In this document: positions 38,201-50,370 of the stretch, one piece after another
Layout of the letters: every line of letters starts with the position of its first letter
How positions within the stretch are numbered: position 1 is the stretch's first letter
Assembly: GCA_037903355.1 (NCBI GenBank)
Contig: JBAJFE010000042.1
Span: 1,004,001-1,068,000, forward strand
DNA length: 64,000 bases
Direction of reading: 5' to 3'
Origin: Trichuris trichiura
Taxonomy: Eukaryota > Nematoda > Enoplea > Trichinellida > Trichuridae
The notes under the pieces: generated by a model
What the model saw: the letters and a program-made list of their open reading frames with translations, nothing else
Database searches by the model: none
Told to the model about the DNA's origin: nothing
Program-made: the position numbers and the translations under genes

Positions 38201-41200
38201 TCATTGCTCTTGTTCAGGTTGCTTTTCGTTGGGCAATGAGGAAAGGACGAAATCGAGCAATTCGTACTTATCCACGCTTTCCATTGTGAAATGAATGTCG
38301 GCCGGTTGGCGATCAGCCGATGATGATTCAACAATAACCGAACGTGTCATCAAGCCATCACCGTCGGAGGCATTGTCGTTTTTTTGTTGGCAACTTAATT
38401 AGATTGTCAAGTTCTAACGACATCCAAACGAAGACGATGTCCTACTTCTTTTCGAATTGACTTCTCAACGCGTCGACATTGCCTTTTGAGATTACTTGAC
38501 CCTTAGGTGGTACGGGAGGAGGGATTTTTGTTGCTTCTTCACTTCCGGATGGGATATCTTCAACCGAACGTCTTCTCTCCTTAGATCGAGGTGGAACAGG
38601 CGGAGGAACGCCACCTTTACGACATTCCGACCGAAAAGACGATGCTACCGCCTTTGGTGCGGCAACGCACGGAGGTTTTCGACTGCTGGATCGTAAAAGT
38701 CGTAAAACAGCGGCGCCATCGTCGCGCAACGTATGCAATGAATCTCCGGGTTCCTCCTCCGTCTGGTCAACTTTTGATGTCTTCGGTTGACAACTTTTCG
38801 CGCTGTCGGACGCAGAGCAGCAAGCCAAACCCTCCTCAACCATACTCTTGTAGGCCTTTTCGGATTCGGCGCTCAATTTCACCTCACCCTCGGGCGGCAA
38901 ACGCGAACAAAACGATGGCCTTTCGCCCACTTCCTGTTCTCCACCTTTGAAACGAAGCAGCGATTCGTACAACTTCTTCTTGCCGGAAAGCGGTGAGGAA
39001 ACGCCCTTTGAGATTACACCCTCCGAAGAGGAGCTGCCGCCGTTGGCTAAATTTCTCAAAGCCTCATTTTGCTCACGCATTGCCTTATCGGCTAGCTCGA
39101 CCGCCAAACTGGTTAAGTCATTCAACATTTTCGTATCTCTGTAGGAAAGAGGTTTAAGCTTCGACGATTGTTGCTGTTCAATTGATAGGCTGCTTAGGTC
39201 GACGCTGTTAGGTGCCTCCTCCTTAAGGGAATGTTGGTCAATCAAATGTCGCCTTTCGCTGCAGCATATTTCCACGGGCGACTCAACGGTCGACGGTTCT
39301 TTGTCTACCGAACTTTTGGAGGTCGATTTAGCGGACGAGCAGTCGTCCACAAAGCCCAAATTAGCTTGCTGTAAAGCTTCGAACACTTCGTCCAGCAGCG
39401 AACCGGAATTGTCCAACGACGATTTCGAGTCGGCCGTCGACTGGGCATTGCATGCAGCCGGAATTTCGTAGTTTAGCAAAAGCGCCGTTTCCGACGAAAT
39501 TGAACCGAATCTTTCCTTGCGCGAATTTGTGGTCATTTCGTCGCGTTCGTCGGCGCCATTCGCTTGCGAGGTAACTTGAATAGAAAGCAACTTAGCCAAA
39601 GGTAATTTGCATGCTTTACGCGCGCGTCAACGACAGGCAACTAACTCACTTGGAGCAACTGCCAACTTGGGCAGCTTGTCACGGTAGCCGGAGTTCAAAA
39701 ATGCTACGTCACCAAAATATGTACCGTCCGAACCAACGTGACCGGTATGACGCAAATCGGAGCTTGGAGCACTGATCTCGGGACGATTATTCGACTTGGG
39801 GCATTTCGGTCGAGTTTTAGCCAACAGAACTTTGTTCACTCCGGCCGGCCAACGAAGGAGACGACCCTGATGATGATGATGCCGATTATTATGATGCTGA
39901 GAGCGAGCACAAATGTCAGACGACGACGACGACGATGACGGCGACAGCATAGCACCGTTAATCGAACTGGGACATTCGCTGTTCAGTAGGCTAATGGTCG
40001 TTTCCGGCAGGAAGAGACCAGCGCGACCTGTATTCAATACGCCTTTCCAATAATAACCGTCCGGATATTCGCGAGGCCTAAAAAAAAGAGAAAAGCTAAG
40101 GTCACACGCCTGGTGACCAATCAACAACGACAGCTAAAGAAGACATCTTTCCAACAGGACAGTCGCGAAAGGGCAGACGCGTTACGAGTCTTTGCCAGAG
40201 GACAGCTGTGATTAATGATTCATGCGTTTCCAGCTGCGCAATGGTTGAAAAAAGATGTCTGCGCGAAGGACACAAGTTGCTTTCAGATGGCAAAAGAACA
40301 TTGCCAACTGAGCATCAGAAGGCTCTTCGGGAAGACTATGGTGACTCATCTTTGCAGACGCCAATAAGAGACAGACACACACACACATATACATATACAC
40401 GTACCGCTTGTTCAAAACGGTGATGACCATGTCGGCTTTGTACTGCAGATGATCCGACTGGCCGTCCTCGCAGCTTCGTACGGCGCGCACTTGCTCTGGA
40501 CGAATATCCGGCAACAGACTGACTAAACTGGAAAACTTTGGCCGATTTCCAGGCTCATGTTCCCAGCATTGCAACATCAGGTTGTAATAGTCGGACGGAC
40601 ACAGGTCGGGTTTGTCCAATCGGCGACTTCTGGGCACGTTGATGCAGTCGAGAATTTGCTGACCAGTCAATCCTGCCCATGGTTGGAACCCGTAGGTGAA
40701 CATTTCCCAAAGAGTCACGCCAAATGACCAGATGTCACTAGCGGAGGTGAACCTCAAATAGACAATGCACTCGGGGGCGCACCAAGCTATGGGCAGCTTT
40801 AAGTTGACGCTTATGTTGCTATGGTAGTATTCCTCGCCGGCGCCAAGAGCTCGGCTCAGTCCAAAGTCGGCAACTTTGACTTGGCTTAGGGAAAAGACCA
40901 AAATATTTCTTGCCGCCAAATCTCGATGGATCAGTCGGTTCTCCTCAAGGTAGGCCATACCGGAGCATACTTGTTCGGCATAGTCGCATAGGCGGACAAC
41001 CGTAAGCGCTTCCCTGAAGTTCGGCTGGCGCAAACATTCGGCCAACGATCTTAAAGGCGCCAGCTCGGTTACCTGACAATTATTAACAATAGGTCAAAGG
41101 CTAACAATGGAACCCGCCGAACCGCGACCCACCAGCATAACGGATTTAGGGTTCAGCACAACGCCGTAGAAGCGAACAATGTGCTCGTGATCAACCCGAT

Positions 41201-41916
41201 GCATAATGGCGGCCTCTTGGAGAAAGTCCAAAGGATTAGCGTGCATTTTCTCCGGAAGAATCTTCTTGACCGCTACTTGTATCTAGTGAAAGGTCGATCT
41301 CCGCAATCGTACGCCAACAAAGTCGAACGTCGTAACGGTCTCACTTTGTCAATTGACCTGTCCGACATGGACCAAATGCCCTGCCATACGGAGGCGAATT
41401 CGCCGCAGCCCAACTGCTGACAAAGGGAAATGCTCTCCGATGGTATTATATGCTGGCCAGTCTTCGAGCTGGACAACGACCCGATGGAACCTCTTTCCAG
41501 CACGTCATCGTGTCCGACAACTTCGCCTTGGCTCGGTGTCACTCGGGAGAGCAATTTCTGCAGGATATGATTTAAAAAATCGCTATTTACGGCCTTTCCG
41601 TGGGTGTACCTGACGCAGTTTGCCAATGTACGAATCGGGGAAGTGCTTTTGGTAGATTTTTAAAAATCGACGCTGCTCCGGACGCGACATACCTATTTCC
41701 TGCAGGTCGGACTCGGTGACAAAGCGCAGATGATCTACCTGATGCACCTGCAGTTTAGAAAAAGGAGTTTAAAAAACTTGAACTAAAAAAGAGAAAAATA
41801 ACTGAAGACACCTTAAGCTTATGTTGCATTGCCGAATGATAGGCGGTCAAATCGGCTTCGACAAGAAGATCGTAGACAGCCAAAGGGCTGTGTCCACCTT
41901 GAGCGTGATCTTTCAT
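38201..41916 (-). CDS. ACK/TNK2-family non-receptor tyrosine kinase, 8 exons
   Basis: Predicted Cdc42-linked cytosolic tyrosine kinase of 1007 aa. Exons, in minus-strand order: 41916-41812, 41747-41610, 41557-41345, 41282-41133, 41072-40405, 40077-39650, 39574-38446, 38393-38201. Phases all agree. Domain order is that of ACK: an N-terminal SAM-like domain (about residues 5-78), then the kinase domain with GCGEFASVW P-loop (from G131), VAVKK (K158), HRDLAARN (D253), DFG (D271) and IAWCAPE. An SH3 follows (about 410-455), then a CRIB motif ISAPSSDLRHTGHVG (about 526-540), and a long Ser-rich tail with two PPPVPP SH3-ligand motifs. The stop at 38442-38444 is bypassed by a 52-nt intron leading to a terminal exon with ESVDKYELLDFVLSSLP. 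C. elegans SID-3 and ARK-1 are family members; which one this matches is not resolved. Confidence 0.9.
40078..40404 (-). other. Longest intron of the ACK-like gene
   Basis: A 327-nt intron between the kinase/SH3 exon and the CRIB exon, with a GTACGTG donor and a T-rich acceptor ending in TTTAG. It contains the CA microsatellite. The translation of the kinase frame into it is not coding. Confidence 0.75.
40373..40400. repeat. CA/TA microsatellite
   Basis: Alternating AC repeat grading into ATACAT units, inside the 327-nt intron of the ACK-like gene. Confidence 0.8.
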
Positions 41917-43724
41917 GTCAACAGAGCTTTTCCAAGCGTCCTGAAGGAGCGGCAATGGGCAGCCAAACAACTTTCCTCTAAAAACGAGAGACAAGAAAAA
42001 CAAGCGCGCAACATCGACAACCGAGCTAACGAAATAGTCGGCAAACAATGCGCGCGGGAGAAAAAGCAAAGAGCAAAACGAGTTCGCAAAGCAAACGTTA
42101 GCAAGGCAACGAGGGAGCGGAACGCGTAAAATGAACTCGCCGCTCCTCTTCCTTACGCAGTGCAACTCTTTGCATGCTGCAGTGACACTGAATGATTAAC
42201 TTACTGTTTTTTTCACTTCCGCTTGCTGAAAATTCAAGCTTTTTTGGCTTCCTGTTTTGCAACCGGCCTTTGAAGCTTATTCAAATTGATACAGTAATAT
42301 AGTGATAAACAGGTACGATCTAGCAAGGCAAACCAAGGGGGAAACGACTTTTCGACGGGCAATACGAAGAGGAGCACCGCTGGAACGACAAAAATCAGGC
42401 GCTCGCCGAAACATTAACGCATTAGAGTAGCGCCTCGCAGGGAAGAAAATCGCATTGCGTCGATTCAACTGCAAGTACACGTCAGCTAACAGCTGCTACA
42501 CCTACGGTTCGCTGAAAGAGAGAGAGAGAGACCGGATTGCACGATGAAAGTGGAAAATTTTCATGGCTTGTCGTAATGACCCCGCAGTTTGCGCGCCGCT
42601 GCTTAAGAACTCGATTGTCCTGGGATAGCTGCCAATTAATCTAAATCGTAAAGGGACGCGACGAGTATCGGCAGTTTGAAAATGACCACGCAGTAATAAC
42701 GCCTCCAACGAGCAAGCAGTAAGCGGGCAGAAATTGTGTTCTACTTCCAGAAAGAGAGCGCACATTTTTTCAAGACGTGGACAGGCATAGCAGCGGTGCG
42801 CAAACGAAAATGGAATAAGTGGATTTCGTAAATTATCTCCCTTACTACAATAATCCTTTGGTCACGTGCGGAACGGGCCCAGCGAAGTTTATTGGCGGTG
42901 AATTCAATTTCCGCGAACAAAGCAAGTCGTAAAAACGAAATTGCACCGCCAACGGTGGCCAAGAAAGCGAGGCATTCCTTTGCTAAACAATAAACTTATC
43001 TGTTCTCCGGAGCTGTGCCAACGTTCTCCTGTCAGCGGTGACAAACGCAGCTGGTATTCGTCTCATAGTAATTCGATTCACAAGAATTGATGACCCGCGT
43101 TAGCTGACGTGATTGTTTTGCGCGACATTGACGCCGCCATTAACTGCCAGTTTTTTAATCAAAGCTTTCCAGAATCAGTTAAATCGTCACCACTGCGTGG
43201 CCATTTTCCCTTTCCGGACTGATCTGCCTGCTTAGGAAAGTCACTACGGAAAAGCCAGTTCCACCGTGAGGAATTGCTGCTTTAAGCTCGGATGAGTCAT
43301 TTGATCAGCGCAATGTTTACTCAACGGCACTCGTGACGCAAAGGATCCAGTATCGCAGCTGGCAAATGAATTTAGCACTCACTTCAACGCTTCCAATCGA
43401 GAAACGAGTTTTAATGCACTTTTCATTTGTACGCGGCAGAAAAGCAAACCTTCAATCCTCCGGTTAATGCGGAAACGAAGAAACAGAAATTCTACATTGC
43501 GCAATAGGGCAGATCAAACCTCTACTTGTCTGAACCTGTAAATAAAAGCTCTCCAGAGTGAGCGGGAAAACGATAAGGAGCACAACTTGCAAATCATCAA
43601 TATAAAACAGTATGACCGTAAACCGATATGAGCGCATTTCGTCCAAGGAAAGCTTGCAATAGCTTTTATTTTTCAAAAAGTCTAACAGACAATGCGAAAC
43701 AACGGCAAATAAGCAATTTTTTGT
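41917..43724. other. 5' region of the kinase gene and intergenic DNA
   Basis: Contains the likely 5' UTR of the ACK-like gene; an acceptor-like TTTTTAG lies upstream of its first coding exon, near 41980. The rest is intergenic sequence up to the RTRAF stop. A GA microsatellite lies at about 42517-42531. ORFs here overlap on both strands without homology. Confidence 0.4.
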
Positions 43725-44477
43725 CTAGAAACCAACTTTGCCTAGTCCCTGATCGGTCTTCGGGTCCGCAGTGACTCCTTGTATGGCCACAATGGCTCCG
43801 TTGATCTGCGTCTGCAGCTGTCGCAATTCGCGTACATGTAGCAGTCGTAAAATGCGTCCAGCTTTGTTTAAAACTATATCTTTCGTATCGAATCCTAGAT
43901 GGACTGAATCCAAATCGACCTTCTCCTCCGACCGCTTTTCTTCCGCCTTCGCGACATCGCTCTTTTTGCCTAAACGTTCCTGAACCAATATGGAGACGGC
44001 CTTGAGCGTAACGGCTGGGTTGGGATGATTGACAATGCCCAAAATGTCGGCAAGCTTTTCGACGTAACCGCGAAATTGGGGAGTACTGTAATCCAGATGG
44101 TACAACGGGTTGTCCGCACTTTCCGCATTGCCACGGACGCAGCTATTCATATCTTTGGCCAGTTGTAGAATTTTAGCGGGATCTTTTTTGAAATCCTGAT
44201 AAATTAAGTGAACGGCATGCGACAATAACCAGTCAATTGTGGCGGCGCGATTCTCGCTGACGCCTTGCGGACATTTCAGATCTACAAGATACTGCTGAAA
44301 GACGGCGTCCCAATTTGGAGACGCTATATCGCCCAAGTCCCGGCGATTTTGCGTTTTGTACAAGCAAATCTTTTGATTTTCCAGCCAAGACACCAAACGA
44401 CGAAATTCCATGTCATCTTCCACGTTAACCTTACCTTGCCACGGATACTGCAGCACGGTTAACTTTCGCTTGAACAT
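43725..44477 (-). CDS. RTRAF: RTRAF / hCLE (C14orf166) homologue
   Basis: RNA transcription, translation and transport factor. In animals it is a subunit of the tRNA ligase complex and of cytoplasmic/nuclear RNA granules and binds RNA polymerase II. Single exon with an ATG at 44477, 250 aa, against 244 in human. It is colinear with human RTRAF from end to end: MFKRKLTVLQYP at the start, MEFRRLVSWLENQKI, RAATIDWLLSHAV, VTLKAVSILVQERLG, HLGFDTKDIVLN, RILRLLHVRELRQLQTQIN and the terminal DPKTDQGLGKVG. A Lys/Glu-rich insert near residue 180 is family-typical. The gene is head-to-head with the MAT homologue, 306 bp apart. Very confident. Confidence 0.97.
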   Translation of the reverse strand: MFKRKLTVLQYPWQGKVNVEDDMEFRRLVSWLENQKICLYKTQNRRDLGDIASPNWDAVFQQYLVDLKCPQGVSENRAATIDWLLSHAVHLIYQDFKKDPAKILQLAKDMNSCVRGNAESADNPLYHLDYSTPQFRGYVEKLADILGIVNHPNPAVTLKAVSILVQERLGKKSDVAKAEEKRSEEKVDLDSVHLGFDTKDIVLNKAGRILRLLHVRELRQLQTQINGAIVAIQGVTADPKTDQGLGKVGF

Positions 44478-44783
44478 CTTTCAAAAAATAGTATTGCCAG
44501 CAGGCAATGTCCACTCGGCAAGCGTGTAAAAAAATCAAGTATGCAGGTACAATAAAATAAAAATAACCGTAATTCTTTCGAGACTAAAGTATTTCACCAA
44601 TTTTGCGCGGAGTTGATTAGAACAATTCAAAAATGCAGCAATAAATTGATTTCGGGCAACCGTCAAAAGGTGCTTGTCTAATTGAACCTACGAATCGAAT
44701 CAGTTTACAAAACTACTGTGTCTTGTTGTCCATTGCTGTTATCATACGCACTTGTCGTTTCTACGTTGCGCTTTGGTACGCGG
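44478..44783. promoter_or_regulatory. Shared promoter interval between RTRAF (-) and MAT homologue (+)
   Basis: 306 nt between two divergent start codons. The right half is open in the MAT frame from 44682 but begins without an ATG, so it is taken as 5' UTR. No specific motif was recognised. Confidence 0.4.
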
Positions 44784-46941
44784 ATGGGCGAGTACACGAT
44801 GGTTCTGCCGAACAGCCATTATGTTGCTTACAATGATCATTATTCCGCCGAATCCGGACAAGACGATATTGGCAATTTCCTATTCACCTCCGAGAGCGTG
44901 GGTGTTGGCAATGCAGGTTATTTCATAGTTTGCTGAATATTTTTTTCCGTTTGCTCTGTCATTCGGTCTGTATTGTTTTTATTACATTTTCGTTATAACA
45001 GCTAATCAAAAACCCAAACGACGACGGCATACACCTTTGCCTCGGCTAGTAGTAATTAACTTTATAAGCTTATAGCCTTTCGGGGGTTCTGTTGCCTAGA
45101 AACGAGACGTTAAGACTTAGTTAAACTGCCTTGCCGACCAGTTTGACCGGCTGACGTTAAAGTCTTTTGCCAACATGATTCAAAATTATTTTTATTCCAG
45201 TGGACAGACTGGCGAACGAAAGTCTAGTTCGTGTTTGTAAGTGTAGTCGCGTTGCTGCTTTCTTACGGCCTTATTTGCAGACAAGCTGTGCGACCAGGTC
45301 AGCGACGCCATTCTTGATGCCCATCTAGAACAGGATCCTAATGCCAAAGTGGCCATCGGTAATTCCAAAGTTTTTAGCGCGCCGTTTTTCTTGAAACGGC
45401 AATGACAGCTGAAAAAAAAACTAGCCTTATCCAAACTATGCCCGTTCACAGTCTGGCTTTACAGAGACAGTCGCCAAAACGGGCATGGTCATGGTTATGG
45501 GCGAGATTACAAGCAAGGCTACTGTAGATTATCAGAATCTTGTGCGCCGTGTGGTGCGAAAGGTCGGTTTCGACAATAGTTCCAAAGGTTTGTGTTATTG
45601 GTCACGTTGACCGTAACTAGCCTTTCAACATAGTGCTCGGTGATTTCGCTCAGGCTTTGACTATAGCACGTGCAATGTTATGGTTGTGATCGGCGAACAG
45701 TCGGCCGAAATATCCGCTGGTGTACACTTGAATCGCGATGACGAACACATTGGAGCCGGCGATCAGGTACACCGAAATGGCGAACTTGATTATCATTTTC
45801 CATTTGACCCATTTAAGCGTTCTCGTTCAAATGGTTAACTGTTTTTAGGCCGCTCTTTTTGGCTAACGTAATTGTCGTCAATCATTTTATCGTCGAATAT
45901 GTTTTTTTTGGGTTTCATTGCATTTTACGCTACAGTACTCTTCGTTGCATTCAGGGTTTAATGTTTGGCTACGCTACGGACGAAACGGAAGAATGCATGC
46001 CGCTAACGCTATCGCTCGCCCATAGAATGAATGCCCGTTACAGAACGCTACGAGAAAATGGTACTCTTCCCTGGGCTCGTCCCGACTCGAAATGCCAGGT
46101 AATGCGCGCAACATCTGCGCGCAATTCTGAAGAACAAATTACTTCGGCCAGATAACAATGGAATACAATTTCAATTGCGGTGCCTGCATTCCGCGACATT
46201 TACAATCCGTCATATTCTCTTGTCAGCATAGTCCCGAAGTCACGCTTGAACAAGTTGAAAAGCAAGTAATTGAACTCGTTATTCGACCTGTCGTGCCGGA
46301 AAAGTATATCAACGTAACGTCGATTATCAAAGTTAATCCGGACGGCGCGTACACGCATGGTGGCCCTTACGCGGGCGTAGGTCTGACTGGTCGCAAAATC
46401 ATTGTCGACACTTACGGTGGGTGGGGTGCTCACGGTGGTGGCGCCTTTTCCGGCAAAGATCCCACCAAAGTGGATCGTTCTGCCGCCTATGCATGCCGAT
46501 GGATTGCAAAGTCGTTGGTGAAAAGCGGCTTATGCCGTCGATGCATGGTGCAGGTTGGTCGTCGTTATGGTTTCCTTTTCAAATACGCCATATGCATTGT
46601 CCCAGGTTGCATACGCCATTGGTGTTGCCGAGCCAGTTAGCCTGACCATCTTCTCGTACGGAACTTCGATTCTTGGTGAACAAGACCTTCTGGAAATCGT
46701 CAAAGCGAATTTCGATCTACGTCCCGGAATGATAATTAGGTGTGTAGCCCCGATGACGTCTGTTCGTCAGCGTAACTACGTTGCAAGCTTTTGTAGAAGC
46801 CTTAACCTGCGGCGACCCATCTACGAGAAGACAGCCGAAAATGGTCATTTCGGTCACGACGATTTTCCGTGGGAAAAACCGAAGGAACTCGTCATTCCTC
46901 CAAAGGTTTTGAAAATTCTCAAATCAGTTCAGCAATTCTGA
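44784..46941 (+). CDS. S-adenosylmethionine synthetase (MAT) homologue with altered active site, 8 exons
   Basis: MAT-family protein of 423 aa (usual length about 395). Exons: 44784-44916, 45281-45358, 45465-45587, 45654-45766, 45955-46098, 46152-46553, 46606-46739, 46797-46941. All phases agree. Much of the family core is present: [78 protein letters not shown] and [14 protein letters not shown]. Yet the hallmark GEGHPDK is GVGNADK (V41, N43, A44), QSPDI is QSAEI (D to E, residue 130), and GDAGLTGRK is AGVGLTGRK (D to G, residue 272). The His and Asp are catalytic or methionine-binding residues in active MATs. With intact frame and splice sites it looks expressed, so an inactive or neofunctionalised paralogue is likelier than a pseudogene. 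Confidence 0.9.
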
Positions 46942-47317
46942 TGGGATCCTCGCCGAAAGATGCGGGCAAAGCTTAAAAAGGCCTTTACGGTAGTTTAGAT
47001 TTTCTTTTTTTAAAAAAAAAAAGCAACCTATGATTTCATCGCAGTGACTGGCAAAAGCAAAATGAGTGTTCCTTAACTTGTTGGATGTTTGTTTGTTTTT
47101 TGATAAATGGAAATTTACGCTTAAAAAATCGGTTTTGAACGGCGGTGCTTCTCCGAATCGGTGCGCTTCGAAGTTCCGTTGGTTGTTGTTTCAACGCTGC
47201 TCTAGTGGTTATAGAAACGTTTAACGTGACATTAAAGCACTTCAATGGTACAACGGTTGTTTGTTTTTTTTTTCAACACGGCTTCGTACGATCGCTTCGT
47301 CTTAGAATTCGACCATT

Positions 47318-47527
47318 TTATCGTCGCTGGTTGCGTCTGCCGGTCCGTTTTCGACAATTGTCAACTTTGAAGGAACCGCCGCTTCGCCAAAAGTAAGAAA
47401 ATTCCCGCGCGTTTCGACTTATGTTCACCGAACTGGTTCGCTGCCTGTTTTGACCAGTGTTCGGTTGGGGCAGAGAGACGGATCTTGTTCTCTGCTTTCG
47501 TTTTTCCTTTGAAAGTGAGCAGCCCAT
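47318..47527 (-). CDS. Small basic ORF with an acylation-type N-terminus
   Basis: ATG-initiated, 69 codons. It starts MGCSLSKEKRKQRTRSVSL: Gly2 and Cys3 followed by a polybasic, Ser-rich stretch, as in myristoylated and palmitoylated membrane-tethered proteins (MGCxxS...K). The rest is basic with no domain I recognise. An overlapping minus-strand frame from 47651 is also open, so this may be chance or the first exon of a larger gene whose other exons I could not find. Confidence 0.25.
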   Translation of the reverse strand: MGCSLSKEKRKQRTRSVSLPQPNTGQNRQRTSSVNISRNAREFSYFWRSGGSFKVDNCRKRTGRRNQRR

Positions 47528-50341
47528 AACTGCGCCAAGCGAATAGCGGACAATTGATTCTCAAGAATTGGTCATAACGGTCGAACGTATAGCTGAAAGT
47601 ATCAGAACGCATTATCCGTAAAGGAATGGTGCCCACGCGGCGATGGGTCATTTGTTATGACTGAATTGCCTAAGCATTATTTTCCAACTGTTGAGACGAA
47701 GAAGCCTGTGCTGTCATTTCGCCAAAAGTCGATATGTTAACGCGGCAAACTAAAAGCGGTTAATTTACGGAGTTGGTCAACTTTGAAAGCGTTGCATAGT
47801 GTCCTTTCAATACCGGCGCGTGCCGACTCCGATTGTTCGGCAAGAACTTTGAACGCATGAAGTGGCTTTTCCCTTCCGTGTTGGCGGGAAATGCCCCCTC
47901 TATAGCGGATTCGATTTTGTAGCGAGACCAGATCGATTCGTTTTCGGATGGACGAAGAAGACCTCATAATCGGTAATGGAGTCATGCGGACATGAACTGT
48001 CCGCTAGGCGATGGATTCGCTGTATAAACCATTAGGATCACGTGTGTGTTCGTGAAGCAGTGAAAAAATTACAGAAGAGCTCAGAGGATTTGAAGTCGCT
48101 TAGGTCTCAGTTGACGCGTCGGCGATTAGCAGACATTTTTGAATTATTACTACTTTGGCATAGCACGTATTACAAAGGGTTACGACCTTGTAAACGAAAC
48201 TCTATTGTCACTGGTTGCCTATGACCTTAGGACAGTTCGTGCAAGCACATTTCTTACTTTCAAACGGGCGTAGAAGTAGGCAAAACGAGCTTAGCATTTT
48301 CAGCTTGACTTGAAGGAACGGTGACGACTTGAAGACGTTGTTGTCCGATGGGAGTCCAATGCCTTATTGCTAGTGCCAGTGTCTCCTCGGCCAAGTGTCA
48401 GCCTCGCGTTTGTCCGTCTTGTCAGCCGATTCTGATGGCACGCGCACTTTTAGATGCCAATGGGCTTTTGAACCGTCGACCGATTATATCCGTCAGCTTG
48501 CATGCGTCGATGTCTATGTAACGCGGTCCCCAAAAGTGTTTGCAGATGGACGTTTTTCCAATGGTTGTCCTAAGGCGACGTCGATTGGCTGTCTGAATGT
48601 GATGTCTAAGCCGGTTGCTGTTGAATGTCAAAGGATGATAGTGCCTAGCCGACGAATAAGCAGACCTGAGAAGAATTGAGTATGATTGAAGTACATAATA
48701 GAGGCGAGCATATTTGTCAGCTTCCTTCCTTAGGAGATTGTCCGATAACATAGTTGTGAAGCAAATTCAAACCATTGGCGACTTTGCCAGCCGAGTGGAA
48801 GAAGATGGATGATTGCCAAAATAATGACACTCCTTTCTGCCAGTCGTTCGAACCAGCGGGGACGGTCTAATGAATAATGACGATATTGAGCCCTTTCCTT
48901 ATAACCTCATTGGACATCTCCCCCTTAACGCTCACCGCTATAGCCTTTACGCATCGCTTGCGTAAGCTGACTGATGGCGCCAAAATTTCCCGACTCATCC
49001 TTCCGCTTGATAAAAAATTTGCGAGCTGCTCTAGTTGAATATCCGTAGTAGTCCCAAAGTAAAGACGTTACGATATCCTAACTTTACGGTGTGAAAATCG
49101 ACTGGAAGGCAACTCTTTTAACGGTGTTGTTACGATGGTCCCTCGCGGTTGAACGTTTTTTTTGGCAATCCGCTCGATGATCCTATTAGGATAGGCTGTT
49201 GGCGTTTTTAGAGCTCACGATGCTATGCCGGTGGTCCAATGGAACTTATTGATCGTCATGCCGCGGAAGTTCGCAAGGGATACGCATTCCAAATGACGGC
49301 GTGAACGGTGAATGACTTTGCCAAGAGGACTCGTCAATGGGAGGGCAAAATGAAAAAAACGAACTTTTCAAAAAAGTGCCACCAACCTGAATCGACACTG
49401 TTTATTGCAAGCGGCGGGAACGTGACGAGCACCTTGTGACAGGCATATCAGTGTAACCGTCAGCTTGTGACCACCGAGAAGACGACGAAGGTCGATGTTG
49501 TCGCGCTCTCGCTTCGAGGAGATACCTTTGCATATTGTGGCGCCATCTGCAGTTTTCTCTCCACCTTAGCTATGCGATGCGCAGTTGGATGACATGGGAA
49601 TCGTTGCAGCTTAGCGCGGCGACACAAGAAAATTGCTGAGTGATGAATTCCGCAATTGAACAGCGGCATCTACGTTGCAAAAATGCTATTCAAAGCGGAG
49701 ATGAATTCTTTGATTCGCCGAAGGTGGCATTTTTAACGAAACGTCACATTTTGTTCCGAGAATGTGAATGGCATCATGCCGATGATGCGCGCTGGAACGT
49801 TGGTTGAAACTTTTCCTTTCTGCGTCCGCGGCGTTCAGACTTATACGCTACTGGGCGTCACTTTGGCAAATGATGGAAAAAATGTTTGATTTTTCATGTC
49901 GCCGAAAGCGCGCTCGCAACTTGAGTTCACAGCGATTAATATAGTTGAATTGAAAATCTCCCACCGCGTTGTATGCCGATGCAAAGTTGTTCACCGTAAT
50001 GCGTCGACGTCGCAAACCGGAAATGAAATTTAGCAGCGGGATTGAATTTTTTTTAAAAAAAACCACAATTGCAAGCTGGTTTGATTAAAGGCGTCACTCG
50101 GATGTCCGCGATGATTTCCCTTCCGTTAAGCAAATCATGGCAAACAGGCAAAAATGAATTTGCCGTTGCTTGGAGTTTTTTTCGTCAGCCGTGCATTTAC
50201 GACGTCCTCCTACAGTGACACAAGCATTAGCGGCCCCTCATGTTTATTGATTCTTTCCTTTTCGACCGCCATTTCATTGAAAGAAGATTAAAAACCGGTC
50301 AGTTTTGCATTATTTGTAGATTGAAAACTTATTGTACACTC

Positions 50342-50370
50342 GTTGCTGCCTTTAATCATAAGGCAGCAAC
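50342..50370. repeat. Perfect small hairpin
   Basis: GTTGCTGCCTT at 50342-50352 and its exact reverse complement at 50360-50370, with a 7-nt loop. No adjacent gene end or T-run suggests a specific function. Confidence 0.7.

Noticed and set aside
40212..40404. C-terminal continuation of the kinase reading frame past the SH3 start
   Set aside because: It runs into a CA microsatellite after a GTACGTG donor. The SH3 sequence continues instead in the exon starting at 40077 with matching phase.
46990..47025. A-rich tract after the MAT homologue as sign of a processed retrocopy
   Set aside because: The gene has seven phase-consistent introns, so it is not a retrocopy.
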